Below the pieces are notes generated by a model. That model worked only from the letters and a program-made list of their open reading frames with translations, ran no database searches and was not told where the DNA came from. Shown here piece after piece: positions 48,201 to 58,900 of a DNA stretch of 64,000 nt. Position numbers and translations under genes: made by a program. Source of the stretch: Bostrychus sinensis. Its lineage: Eukaryota; Chordata; Actinopteri; Gobiiformes; Eleotridae. The first letter of the stretch is position 1. The number at the start of each line of letters is the position of its first letter. Where the stretch lies: positions 22,682,501 to 22,746,500 of the forward strand of contig CM036255.1 in NCBI GenBank assembly GCA_020698575.1. The letters are read 5' to 3'.

Positions 48201-50863
48201 CCGTTAACTTGGATTTGCTCCGCCCTAGAAATCGAATTGATTCTAAGGCGACCAGACTCATCCACTGGTACAGCGGTGAGTCTGGAATTTCCAGGCAAAG
48301 TAAAGACGGAATAACAAATGATGAACAGCTGTGCATGTCAAATAGTGATTTTCAGTCACCTTCATCTGCTCATTTGTTTTGTTCAGTCATTCAACAGCAA
48401 TGGAAGACAGCAACAGAGATTTTTGTTGCTGTTGCTGTTGTTGCCCCGCCCACAGGGGCAGCATGCCCGGCTAGCTCAGTCGGTAGAGCATGAGACTCTT
48501 AATCTCAGGGTCGTGGGTTCGAGCCCCACGTTGGGCGGAGAGCCTTTGAGCACATAGTGCTTATGCCCATCTCCCACTGAATCTGTTGTGTGTGCATTGG
48601 GGCAAAAAAAGTATTTAGTCAGCCACCAATTGTGCAAGTTCTCCCACTTAAAAAGATGAGAGAGGCCTGTAATTTTCATCATAGGTATACCTCAACTATG
48701 AGAGACAAAATGGGAAAAAAAAAATCCAGAAAATCACATTGTCTGATTTTTAAAGAATTTATTTGCAAATTATGGTGGAAAATAAGTATTTGGTCACCTA
48801 CAAACAAGCAAGATTTCTGTCTCTCACAGAGCTGTAACTTCTTCTGTAAGAGGCTCCTCTGTCCTGTCCCCTGTCCTGACACTGCAGGATTTAAGTCCCT
48901 GGCGGCGTAGTGTGTTACTGATGGTAGCCTTTGTTACTTTGGTCCCAGCTCTCTGCAGGTCATTCACTAGGTCCCCCCCCGTGTGGTTCTGGGATTTTTG
49001 CTAACCGTTCTTGTGATCATTTTGACCCCACGGGGTGAGATCTTGCGGGGAGCCCCAGATCGAGGGAGATTATCACTGGTCTTGTATGTCTTCCATTTCC
49101 TAATAATTGCTCCCACAGTTGATTTCTTCACACCAAGCTGCTTACCTATTGCAGATTCAGTCTTCCCAGACTGGTGCAGGTACAATTTTGTTTCTGGTGT
49201 CCTTTGACAGCTCTTTGGTCTTGGCCTTAGTGGAGTTTGGAGTAGGGCTGTTTGAGGTTGTGGACAGGTGTCTTTTATATAGATAATGAGTTCAAACAGG
49301 TGCCATTAATACAGGTAACGAGTGGAGGACAGAGGAGCCTCTTACAGAAGAAGTTACAGCTCTGTGAGAGACAGAAATCTTGCTTGTTTGTAGGTGACCA
49401 AATACTTATTTTCCACCATAATTTGCTAATAAATTCTTTAAAAATCAGACAATGTGATTTTCTGGATTTTTTTTTTTCCCATTTTGTCTCTCATAGTTGA
49501 GGTATACCTATGATGAAAATTACAGGCCTCTCTCATCTTTTTAAGTGGGAGAACTTGCACAATTGGTGGCTGACTAAATACTTTTTTGCCCCACTGTAAA
49601 CACATGCCCTGTTTAGTGACTAATAGTGTAGTATTGTTAGATCACTCATTTTTTTTCAGTAAATGCATATTAACTAACAACAGCATTTTTGTTGGTAAAT
49701 AAAAACATTTCTGACATGCCCCTACTCCCTTGTGAAACTTGCTGTTGTTGCCCCGCCCACATGGGCAGCATGCCCGGCTAGCTCAGTCGGTAGAGCATGA
49801 GACTCTTAATCTCAGGGTCGTGGGTTCGAGCCCCACGTTGGGCGCAGAGATTTTGAATTGAGGAAATTTGCATGCTCTGAAAACCAAATTGGGCCCAAAT
49901 CTCATTAAACAGTGTTATAAAGAAATGGTAAGCTCTTTGTAACTCATTAATAAGCACTTATAACACTGTAGACCAAAAAAAGTGACTTTGTGGCTGTCAA
50001 ATAGTGACTCACATCTACAACAGAATCTGTAGCATATTACAAAAGCTTACAAACACTTAAACCAATAATAAAACATTTATAAACCTTTTATAAACTCTTT
50101 AGGATATTTCATGTCACATTCACATCAGGGGTATTACTGCTGTATAGTTATAATAAAGTATAGTATATAAGTATAATATAGCAAAAACATATTAATAATG
50201 TATGTAATTAACAAATTAATAAATACAGTTTTACCACTGTTATAATCTCTTAAAGGTCCTTGCTCTGGGACAAAATTTTAAATAGTCCTTTACAATCCTA
50301 CAATCCTTATAATCCTTACAAATTAGTTTAAGATATAAGCTGTGGTTTTCAAGTAGGTGGTCGGGGGCCAAGGGTGGGGCACAGTAAATAAAAAAGTTTC
50401 TATCTCTCTGACTACCTGTTTGTTGTTTCACATATTTTATAGATGAAGGAGGGTAATAATGTTAAAAGCCTGGACATTATTCTTTTTACAAAGAAAATAA
50501 AATTTAGGGTAACATCTTCAGCTTCTACCTTTTACGATACATTTTTATTAATATAACTCACTTTATGTTGTTATCTAGGTGTACTATAAATGGTTTGGAC
50601 TTGGAGACCCTCTGTCTGACAAACCGTCGGGCACTCAGAGGCTGCTGTCCCACCTGCGTCACCCCGTCTGTCTGGAGTTCATGGTGATCCTGTGGGTCGT
50701 CCCGGCCTTGCCTCTGGACAGACTGCTGCTGGCGGGGGCGCTGTCCTCTTACCTTGTCCTGGGACACTCTCTCGACAAACGGGACCTCGCCTATCTCTGT
50801 GTCCGGTATAAGAGTGAGATGCTGCTCCTCTCAGAACCGGACAGTAGCCGAAAGGGCAAGTGA
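45266..50863 (+). CDS. nrm: Nurim (nuclear envelope membrane protein)
   Basis: Four exons keep the frame: 45266-45416, 47135-47328, 47412-47588 and 50579-50863. The product is 268 aa, against about 262 in human. It is strongly hydrophobic, with about six membrane segments: residues ~8-30, 65-85, 105-120, 135-165, 210-225 and 230-245. Conserved blocks are LLIDLGLLALFTLQHS, ILMIFDCPELMGIKQVYYK, GLGDPL, LLSHLRHPVC(L)E, ILWVVP..P(L)DRLLLA and LGHSLDKRDL. These match nurim, a multi-pass protein of the inner nuclear membrane whose C-terminal half resembles isoprenylcysteine carboxymethyltransferases. The start follows a GC-rich promoter and gives a short N-terminus like the family's. Introns 1 and 3 contain four tRNA-Lys genes in the same orientation, LINE debris and a Tc1-like remnant. 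In human, NRM is not near CDCP1, so this junction is a synteny break. Confidence 0.95.
45717..45735. promoter_or_regulatory. CTCF-like motif beside tRNA-Lys copy 1
   Basis: CTTGCCGCTAGGAGGCAGTC fits the CTCF variant core CCGCNNGGNGGCAG and ends within a few bases of the tRNA gene at 45738. Confidence 0.4.
45738..45810 (+). tRNA. tRNA-Lys (anticodon CTT), copy 1
   Basis: 73 bases that fold as a cloverleaf. The acceptor stem GCCCGGC pairs with GTTGGGC and is followed by discriminator G. The A box is TAGCTCAGTCGG, the anticodon loop CTCTTAA with CTT, and the B box GGTTCGAGCCC. There is no intron. A TTTT terminator follows 6 bases after the end (ATAAGCTTTT). It lies in nrm intron 1, same strand as nrm. 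Confidence 0.97.
45985..46305 (-). pseudogene. LINE reverse transcriptase fragment
   Basis: The minus strand reads GAPPDSVPNFSVYINDI followed by MMLLK, an in-frame stop where the catalytic box should be, DDMALVAQL and HQQEVHSLVQTFAESSL. This is the palm region of a non-LTR reverse transcriptase with the YADD box damaged. It lies in nrm intron 1, antisense to nrm. Confidence 0.65.
46310..46680 (+). pseudogene. LINE ORF2 C-terminal fragment (L1/Tx1-like)
   Basis: The plus-strand frame carries RNCGMVGDLTHVLWDCSKIR and TFWENIKNKIEDIL, typical of the region after the reverse transcriptase in L1/Tx1-type elements (the CxxxxHxxWxC zone). Only this C-terminal piece is present. It lies in nrm intron 1, in the opposite orientation to the neighbouring LINE piece. 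Confidence 0.6.
47665..47681. promoter_or_regulatory. CTCF-like motif beside tRNA-Lys copy 2
   Basis: GGCCACCAGAGGGAGCAGG is an excellent fit to the CTCF core CCACCAGRGGGAG and directly abuts the tRNA gene at 47682. Confidence 0.5.
47682..47754 (+). tRNA. tRNA-Lys (anticodon CTT), copy 2
   Basis: Identical over all 73 bases to copy 1. A TTTT run follows 7 bases downstream (CAGTGCTTTT). It lies in nrm intron 3, 93 bases after exon 3, same strand as nrm. Confidence 0.97.
48465..48537 (+). tRNA. tRNA-Lys (anticodon CTT), copy 3
   Basis: Identical over 73 bases to copies 1, 2 and 4. Its upstream flank (TTGCTGTTGTTGCCCCGCCCACA.GGGCAGCAT) is shared with copy 4, so these two share a duplicated unit. 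Downstream it has only TTT (GAGAGCCTTTGAG), a weaker Pol III stop than in the other copies. Confidence 0.95.
48595..49596 (-). mobile_element. Internally deleted Tc1-like transposon with long inverted repeats
   Basis: About 270 bp of inverted repeat (GGGGCAAAAAAGTATTTAGTCAGCCACC...GCTGTAACTTCTTCTGTAAGAGGC) frame the element. The right end is CACTG followed by TA; the left terminal bases have mutated. Inside, the minus strand encodes the paired-like DNA-binding part of a Tc1 transposase: LGVKKSTVGAIIRKWKTYKT and LPRSGAPRKISPRG (about 48967-49185), then DLVNDLQRAGTKVTKATISN out of frame. The DDE catalytic part is missing. At about 1.0 kb it is shorter than the usual 1.6 kb. It lies in nrm intron 3 between tRNA copies 3 and 4. 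Confidence 0.88.
49772..49844 (+). tRNA. tRNA-Lys (anticodon CTT), copy 4
   Basis: Identical over 73 bases to the other copies and shares the upstream GCTGTTGTTGCCCCGCCCACA.GGGCAGCAT flank with copy 3. A TTTT run follows 6 bases after the end (CAGAGATTTT). It lies in nrm intron 3, same strand as nrm. Confidence 0.97.
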
Positions 50864-51864
50864 TGTGTAGTGATGTGTTCCCTAACATTTCACCTTCAAC
50901 ACTGTGCCATAGTGTGTGTACTACTGATGGATTATCATGATGTTCTCTAACTCTGAATGTATCGGTATAAATGGATAGTTCAGTATTTGTGGCTCTTTTC
51001 GGTGGTTTTGACACATGTTGGTGCGCTCCGTGGGGCAGCACTAGATGTAGTATTTAGTTTTCTGTTAGTTCAGTTTGTGTTCACGCACGTTGTTTACCAT
51101 TAGACTCTGGTGCGCTGTTTAGTGCGCTCCTGTGTTGTGTTCACACTGACCCAAGTGCACCGCACTCAGGTCGAAAGCTCTTTTACACCGACCAAACCAG
51201 TGCCAGTGTGAAAACGCCCTTAGATACTTTTTGGGTTGACGTTATCCCTTCAGTGCCCTCCTAGTTTGGAGGTGTAGTCGGGAGCAGCTATACAGAGACT
51301 AAACCATGTTGTGCTGTAAATAGAGCCACTGAAAATAACTTCAGTGTCACTTCAGTTTTAATGCTATTTTTATGCTATTTTTACTGCAAATTTAAACATT
51401 TTTAATGCCATAAACAGACAATTGCAGCAGCTTAAAGTGTCAAAACCTATTTGCAAGTGTTGTAAATGACAGTTCATAAAGCAACAATAATGTTGAAAGT
51501 CCAACAATCCAACATCTGATGTTTGGGTAATTTGGTCCCACTGAAAGCAAACCTGTTTTGCTTGATTTGCCTGTCTATCATGCTCATGTAGGCTACAAAA
51601 ATGGTACATTTCTAAATGTCAGCAATTTTATTTAGAAAAATGTTACTGTCTATTGGAATCAAATTGAATGCATTTTAATGCCTTTTAAGGCATTTATTTT
51701 CACAAAATCAATTTAATGACTTCTAATGTATTTTAATGCCCTGTGGGAACCCTGTAAATGTGTGATCAAAAAAATTTTGCTAGGAAATGACCAATATTTA
51801 TGTCACTGTGAAATATTGTTGAGTGGTCAGTTTTGTTTTTATTAAAAGCCATGTAAAGCCTAGT

Positions 51865-52380
51865 GTCCCTCACTAATATTGGCACCCTTGGTAATATGAG
51901 CAAAGAAGGCTGTAAAAAATGCCTGTAGTGTTTTAAAATTTTGATCTTTTGCTCAAAATAATAAAATAATTTTAAAAAAGTAAAGACATCAACGTTTTAT
52001 ATAAAAAAAATATAAATAAATTCACATGAGCAAAATATTTCTGAAGTATATTCCAAGTGATTTTTTCTTAGTAAATGTGGGCGAAAAGGAACATAAAATA
52101 TTCCAACTATGACTGTCCAACATCAGGGCAATAATTAACAAATGTAGGTGAACTGGATATGTTAAAAATCAGCCTGAGAAAGGACGTCTATCTCTTCTCA
52201 ATGCACTGTCAGGAGGATGGCTTGAGTGGCCCAGAATCTTTAATGAATCACTGATGGAGACGTTCGTTAGAAAGTCCCCAAAACTACAACACAAAGTTAC
52301 CTCCATCAACAGGTGCACCAGAGACCACGGTTTGTCATTGCTCCTGTCTACTTCTCCTAACTGGAAGTGTGCTGACATAA
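51865..52380. repeat. Probable Tc1-like transposon fragment
   Basis: It starts GTGTCCCTCACTAATATTGGCACCCTTGGTAA...GAGCAAAGAAGGCTG, which is like the terminal repeat of a common fish Tc1 family. It continues to a decayed coding-like stretch (CAACATCAGGGCAATAATT...GTGGCCCAGAATCTTTAATGAATC). No intact transposase motif can be read. Confidence 0.4.
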
Positions 52381-52991
52381 ACTACTATCGATAAAAGACC
52401 CATTTTAAGATTTCAACTAACAAGCTTCAACATTTAAAGCTCATTTCCACGGCCCATGAGGCTGGGACATGGCCTGTTCATTGCAGGGCTAACTCTTAAA
52501 GACTCTCACAGACAAACAGACATTAACTTTTACATTTATTCACTGACACAGGACCGGTAACTCCATGTCCTATGTTCTACTACTGTTTGTGTTCATCCTG
52601 TTTTACTACATGTTTCTGTATTTAGTTGTATGTCTGTATATCTTAGTGCACTGAATTTGTATTTCTGTAGCAGGAGAACGTGTCAAAAGCCATATCTTGT
52701 GTAATGGGGGAGGATTTTAACACATTGAATTGTTTTGACCATCTGAATGTCCTTGAATCCTGCACAGCCCTAACCATTCACTTTGCAAAATGATACAGGC
52801 GTAAAACCCCTCTCTGCAATATGCACCATGTAACTGAAATAAGGAAAGGTTTATTATGCCCTTTATATATTTGTGTTTTAAGATTATATTGATATATTTT
52901 CAATACATTTTAGTTTCATTATATTAAGATTGTATTTGTAAGGTGACAATTTTCTCTCAGTCTGTTATTTTTCCTGTATTTGTCAAATATA

Positions 52992-53371
52992 TTAAAGAGG
53001 AACTACGCAATTTTTTACTTTAATTAAACAGTTTTAGAGTCTGTGTGATGACCAACAAAGTTGTTTCAGGGTGAATAAAGCCCCCATCACCTCCCCCTGG
53101 CGTATAGTGTTGTAAAACCAGTCTTGCAAGAATGGGAAAACTGATCCGGTGTCCCCAAAGTTTCCAGTCTCAAATGAAAGTGACTCGAGGTGGCAGAGCG
53201 GCCAAATGGTAGAGGAAATTTTAGCACAAATATGAGGAGAAATGAGAGTTAAGCTGAGCGAGGGGTCACACAGAGGTCACACAGAGGTCAACTGAACTTG
53301 TGAGTTTCTCTGTAATGAGGGGGAGCAAAGAACAGCAAAGAAACTAGCAAAGTTGCATAGTTCTGCTTTAA
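52992..53371. mobile_element. MITE with TTAAAGAGGAACTACGCAA ends
   Basis: The left end TTAAAGAGGAACTACGCAA and the right end TTGCATAGTTCTGCTTTAA are inverted repeats with few mismatches, 380 bp apart. The internal sequence matches a second copy at about 10470-10780. There is no coding content. Confidence 0.75.
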
Positions 53372-53459
53372 GACATTCACAGGGTTTCTGCAGGGTTCAG
53401 CAAGTTGAATTTAAGACTGTTTTTTTTTGACTTTTTAAGACCATCGTTCAAGAAGATTA

Positions 53460-53740
53460 AGACCTACACTATATTTCCAAAAGTATTCGCTCACCCACCC
53501 AAATAACTGAAATGGGATTATAGTGTGGGATTGTTTTTAGGAGCTGGGGTTGGCCTCTTAGTTCCAGTGAAAGGAACTCTGAATGCTTCAGCACCAAGAG
53601 ATTTTGGACAATTCCATGTTACCAACTTTGTGGAAACAGTTTGGGGATGGTCACGTCCTGTTCCAAGGTGTGGAAGAAGTTTACTGGGCTGCACAGAGTC
53701 CTAACCTCAACCTGACAGAACATCTTTGGAATTAGAGCGA
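53460..53740 (+). pseudogene. Tc1-like transposase fragment with internal deletion
   Basis: A terminal-repeat-like start (ACACTATATTTCCAAAAGTATTCGCTCACC) is followed by a plus-strand frame at 53628-53735. That frame reads LWKQFGDGHVLFQ and then jumps to VEEVYWAAQSPNLNLTEHLW before a stop. Both halves are typical of the DDE domain of Tc1 transposases, but the segment between FLFQ and the VEELDWPAQSPD-type block is missing. Confidence 0.65.
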
Positions 53741-55940
53741 AGACTGCGAGCCAGGCCTTTTATTTCATAAACAGGCAATGTACAAAAGGTTGAGTTGTAA
53801 AAACGGCTATGCAATTACTTGTCGCAGTGGACATTTTAGAATAAGCTAGAAAACGTAGATAGTTGCATCAAATCTAATCGAGATCAAGACCAAGTCGAGA
53901 CTACACACTGTGGGAAAACAATAAAATAAAATCACTCACTTGTTTATGAATGTATTCTAGTGAGCCATTGATATTCATGAAATAAATATAGTCAAAACCA
54001 AGGTTGCAAAAAAGTGGTCTCAAGACCGGTGTCGGGTGCTACAACACTAGTATTTACCAAATCCGGATTACTTAATTGTAAATAATAAACACAAGAAAGA
54101 TTTACAATATAACTGCTCAGGTTACTGTCCTCGGTCAGTATTTGTCCAACTTTGTTAAATACATGTAATAAGCCATAATGTTTTGTTTTTTATTGTAAAA
54201 GGTCATACAATAGAAAACACAAATTGGAGGACTGTCTGGAGGTTATGCACATACAGAAATGAGTCTCCTTTATATTTCACAGTGGATTAAAATGCAGTTG
54301 CAGACATTCAAAACTATTGTGTGAATTTTTCATTTCAGTCGACAAATTTCTTGAATGGCAAAAAGTACAGCTTATGAATAGTAATATCATCTACTATAAA
54401 GTGGATAGAAAGTGGCTTCAGATATGTTTTAATAAATGAAGCATATATAAAGTGGTCAAACAAACCCAAAAAAAAAATAAAAATAAAAATAGAAATGTTG
54501 GGTTATTTTAGTACAAAAAAAAGCACCAAAATCTTAAAAGTGACTTCAGTAAAATTGATATAAAAGATGTAAAGGCTGTGTCAAATGTTAACTGTATTTT
54601 ACAACATGCCTCAAATCAGGGGCAATGATGAGTTAAATGTAGCCTGGCCAGCCATACCCATTAAAAATAATAGGAGAGGTATGGCATCTCTTCCTATAAT
54701 TTAAGTTCTGTCCAATCAAATGTACCCTAAAGTGGTTAGTTCCCTGCCTTTAGTGCAGGAGGTCATGGGTTTTAGTCCCTGACGTGGAGCCTAAAAAATC
54801 CAGCCACAAAATGATGTGCCAGTCCCAAGTGTCAGGTTGGACATCTGGCATAAAAAATCTGCCAAATTATCCAAGTCAAGGGTGTCCAAACTTTTTTTAA
54901 TCAAGAGCCAAATACTGATACTACCCATTCACCTGCCTCCTTTGTGTCTGGGATCTCCTCTGTAAATCTTTCTCATGGGTACTTTTGGCACAGATTTTAC
55001 TCCAGATGCCCTCACGCAACTGCACATTTATCAGGGCTTGGGACCGGTGCATAATACGCCTGGAAAAATTCCATCTCACTCAAACAGGAATACTAACTGT
55101 GGCAATATGGGCATTTTGAGAATAAAGCCAAAAGGGCCAATAAGAAAATTGTCTGTCCCGGGTCATAGTTTGGACATCCCTGATCTACTTGAATGACAAG
55201 GAAAGGGAGCAGCCGAAATCTAAAATAGGGCAGGGCTTATTGAATGCTTATGAGTTCCCTGATTGGTTATACGTCAGTTGCATATGAAAGCAATTTTTTC
55301 TGTCCGTACTGCCTTCTTGAAAATAACTAAAAACTAAAACTATAACTATACTAAAAACAAAAACTATACATAAAGACGGAAAACAACATTTGCATCTTTT
55401 GATTTCGGCTTTTCCCTTTCTGGGGTCGTCACAGCCTGCTGTGCTGCTGAGGCAACCCCTCTCTATTTAGCCAGGCTCGGGACAGAGTGAGTAAGACGGC
55501 TGACCAGGCTAGTTTTCAATGAGAACTTTAACAAAGGTAATGCTAAATGTGAGGTTTATAATTCATTTTTTTGTGGAAATAAATGAACACAGATCATGGT
55601 CTGGTTTGGAAACGTCTTTTAAAGTCACTGTGATGTAACAACAAATGAATGAGTCTGTGGGTGAAGTTAACTGCTTGATGAAACAGAACGAGTGTGCAGA
55701 GGATTTGATGAACAAACAAAAAAAAAGTGAAAAGCTTATGTTGAGCAGATAGCATGTAGTGTCCAAGAAGAAGCTTGTGATTTGTTTTTTTTTATCTCAG
55801 CTACATCTTAAATCCTTAATGAATCCTGATTGGCAAAAGCGTCTTTTTCTGCATCCCAGTAAATTGTAAACCGTTTTGTCCCATAGAAATATTTACAAAA
55901 GCCACTCCTCAATGGCCAGGCCACTTTAGCATCTTTAACA

Positions 55941-58900
55941 TCAGTCCTCCTCCTCCTCCTCCTCCTCTGGTGTGTAGGGTTTGTCGTCGTGTGTAAGGTC
56001 GTCTCTGTCGTTGTTGTGTAGTATTTTGGGGTGAAGCTCTCGGGCAGCCAGGATTCGGATGAGCATGGCCTCCATCGTGTCATCGTCGAGAGCAGTGGAG
56101 GAGAACCAGAGGGGACTGTTGGGCACACAGCACCGTTCGGGATGGAGGTAAAATAGGTTGGTGCGCTGCTTCACCGACTCTGAACTAAAGATAAAATGAA
56201 GATAGGACATCGATGTTAAACTCGTGGCCCCCAAAAATGGGTCATGAGGAAGTTGTATATAATGAATGTTAGATTTTTTTTTTTTTAATTCAATTTTATT
56301 TATATAGGCCAACATTGCAAAAGCAGTCGCCTCAAAGGGCTTTACAAGAATAGCAGCACACACAAACAATTAGTCACATAATCAAACATAAACAATAACT
56401 AAACAGTCCCAGGACGTCCCCTGTCCTTAGACCTTCCTTCTCAGTAAGGAAAAACTCCTAAAAAACCCAGCTGTGGGAGGCAAAAAAAGAAACCTCAGGT
56501 AAAACCACATTAAAGGAGAGATCCACTTCCAGTATGACCAGGCTATAAATGTGTCTATGACTTAAATAAAATCCAGTAGCTCATCTCTAGTACCATAATT
56601 CAGGTTAATTTGAAAACTAATTAAAAAAACTAACTAAAAATATTGTTTTAACTACATGAAATTGTGACATGAAAATATATGTTATCAAAGTTGTGGTTCA
56701 ATAAACAGTGGGTCACAATTAAATATTTGGGGGCCACAGTCAGAACAGTTAAAGCAAAATCGACTTTTCTGAGCTTTCTACCATGTGAAAATGTTTCCTC
56801 AACAAAAAACGTACCTGCAGTTGTGTTTTGTTTCATTCACGCATGTTTGAGTAATCCTCTATTCGTTTACATTGAGTTTGTGAGAGGTCAAAACGACTCG
56901 TTTCACTGCTGTTTGCCTCTTCCACCTGACCGCGCCACTCCCCCCTCATGGCCCAGTATCGTTCAGGAAGCACTGCTACAGCTCATGCCTCCTCTGCAGC
57001 AACCAAACAAACCCACCCCTGAACTACAGCGGACAACACTCAAACACTTGGCATGTGTTGCTGGGACACGCTGAAGGGGCGTGACATCAGCAGGACAGCG
57101 GGGAAGGCTCTTAAAGTGCCAGAGACCTAATTCGAGCATTTCTCACAGAGTCAAATGATGAGTTTCTTCAAATAAGACTTTTTCAATAATTATTGCGTTT
57201 TCTGACCAACAAAAAGTAAGATGTGGATGTAGATTTGTCCTAAATTAACTTGAAAGACACAAAAAAAACATAATATAGTCCTTTTAAGAAACCACTGCAT
57301 TCATCTTGTAGCAAAAAAGCTAGACAAGACAAATGATGTGAGAGTGAGGTATTGTCAAGTTTATCAGTTTCAGATGTTGCCAACAGATGTTATTTTTGGA
57401 ATAATTTGGGAAATTAGTATTAGCTGGTAATAGCTATTTGTGGACCTATCAAAGGGGAAGACCTGTTTCCAAAAGTCAAGAATATTCCTTTAAAAATGTA
57501 ATACATTTTGGTGCAACTAGAGGACCTTTACCATCAAGCCCCAATGGGCTGCATCAACTGCAAAAGCAGTGTAAATGCAATGAGCAAGGCAAGTGTTTTG
57601 ATGGAGCAGCTAAAGTTTCGTAACAAAGGAAATCACTGAATATTGTGCCTGACTGTGCTCACCATTTAGAGAGGTAGAATTCATAAAGCCGGACTGGACA
57701 GCGAAGAGGATTTTCTGCGTTTTCAGCCATCTCAAGTATTTCCTCTTTAGGCTCCTCCCCCTTACGCTTCTTTGCTGAAGGCCCATCTGGATCTAAAGAT
57801 GACAGAACGATAGCATTTTATATCTGTAACCATTATACATTTTGATCTGCACAAGGTGATTTAAAGCTCTCACTGGCTCACAAAGTGTAAAATGTCCATT
57901 ACATGAAAAACATAATGCAATATTAGCGTCTTTTGCGATATCAGTTGTTGATTTTGCAATAATTTGTAATAATTAATAATAAGAATTTGTGATTGTGCAA
58001 CCCTAAATTTGAATAATCATATCGTCACACCTGTCTCGTTGACTGGAAGAGCCACTGGGGGGTAGAAACGCAGGAACGTGGTCTTAGTGTTTGAGGTGTT
58101 GGTCTTGGTGCAGCGCATGACGTGGGCAAAGGAGAGCTGCCGATGCTGCTCCACCGTCGTGAAGCCGAAGTATTTACAGCAGAAGAAGAGCAGCGTGTTC
58201 AGGAGGACGATCGGAGAGTAGGCCCCGAGCTGTTTACAGTCCCACAGAAACTCCTCCTCCACCCGAGAGTGCACATATCCTGTAGAGTATACAAAGACAT
58301 CTGTTTGTATAGCACAGGTTTATACACAAGCAGGGCAGAGTTATAGGGGCTAAATGTCACTGGAGCAGTTCAGGGCTAGATCACCCAAGTTAAGAAAAGT
58401 TAAAGCAGCAGTAAGTGATATCTTAAGAAGCTAAGAGTGTTCAGTAAGTACCATGGCTGTCCCATTACACACACAATCAGGCTTTAAGGTTTTGGAAGCT
58501 GGACATTCAAATAATTTGACTGTGCATTCACCATGTTTAAACCAGTGGTTCTCAATAGGTGGGTTTGGACCTTATCACTGGTAGTTGTGGGTCACTGGGA
58601 GGTTGAATAAAATACAGCTTTAATCAGGCAAAAAAGAGAAACTGAGAGATTTTTGAATACATGTGTCATAAAGGTCGCAGTAATAATAATTAGTAATATT
58701 ATTAAAAAATATATATATTATTTGGAAAAATAACATTGGTTCTGTAAAATGTGAGTCATGGTTGAGAGCCACTGGTTTACACAATGGTTGATTAAATGAA
58801 AAGTAGCTACAGTGGGTGTGTATAGCTTAGATAGGATAATTGTAAAATACAAACCTAACAGCAAAAAAACAAATGAAGCCAGCCAAAAGAACCAAATTTT

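Larger units (their letters stand above)
50864..55800. other. Intergenic region nrm-zmym
   Basis: About 5 kb without a recognised gene. It contains Tc1-like fragments (51865-52380, 53460-53740), a MITE (52992-53371), a dispersed repeat (53870-54050) and SINE-like fragments (54735-54880, 55385-55480). The 3' UTRs of the two convergent genes must also lie here. Confidence 0.5.

Noticed and set aside
48995..49207. Plus-strand frame in the Tc1-like remnant
   Set aside because: It is the antisense shadow of the transposase DNA-binding region on the minus strand.
54975..55196. 73-codon open frame between nrm and zmym
   Set aside because: It has no splice context or family match and overlaps SINE-like repeat text.
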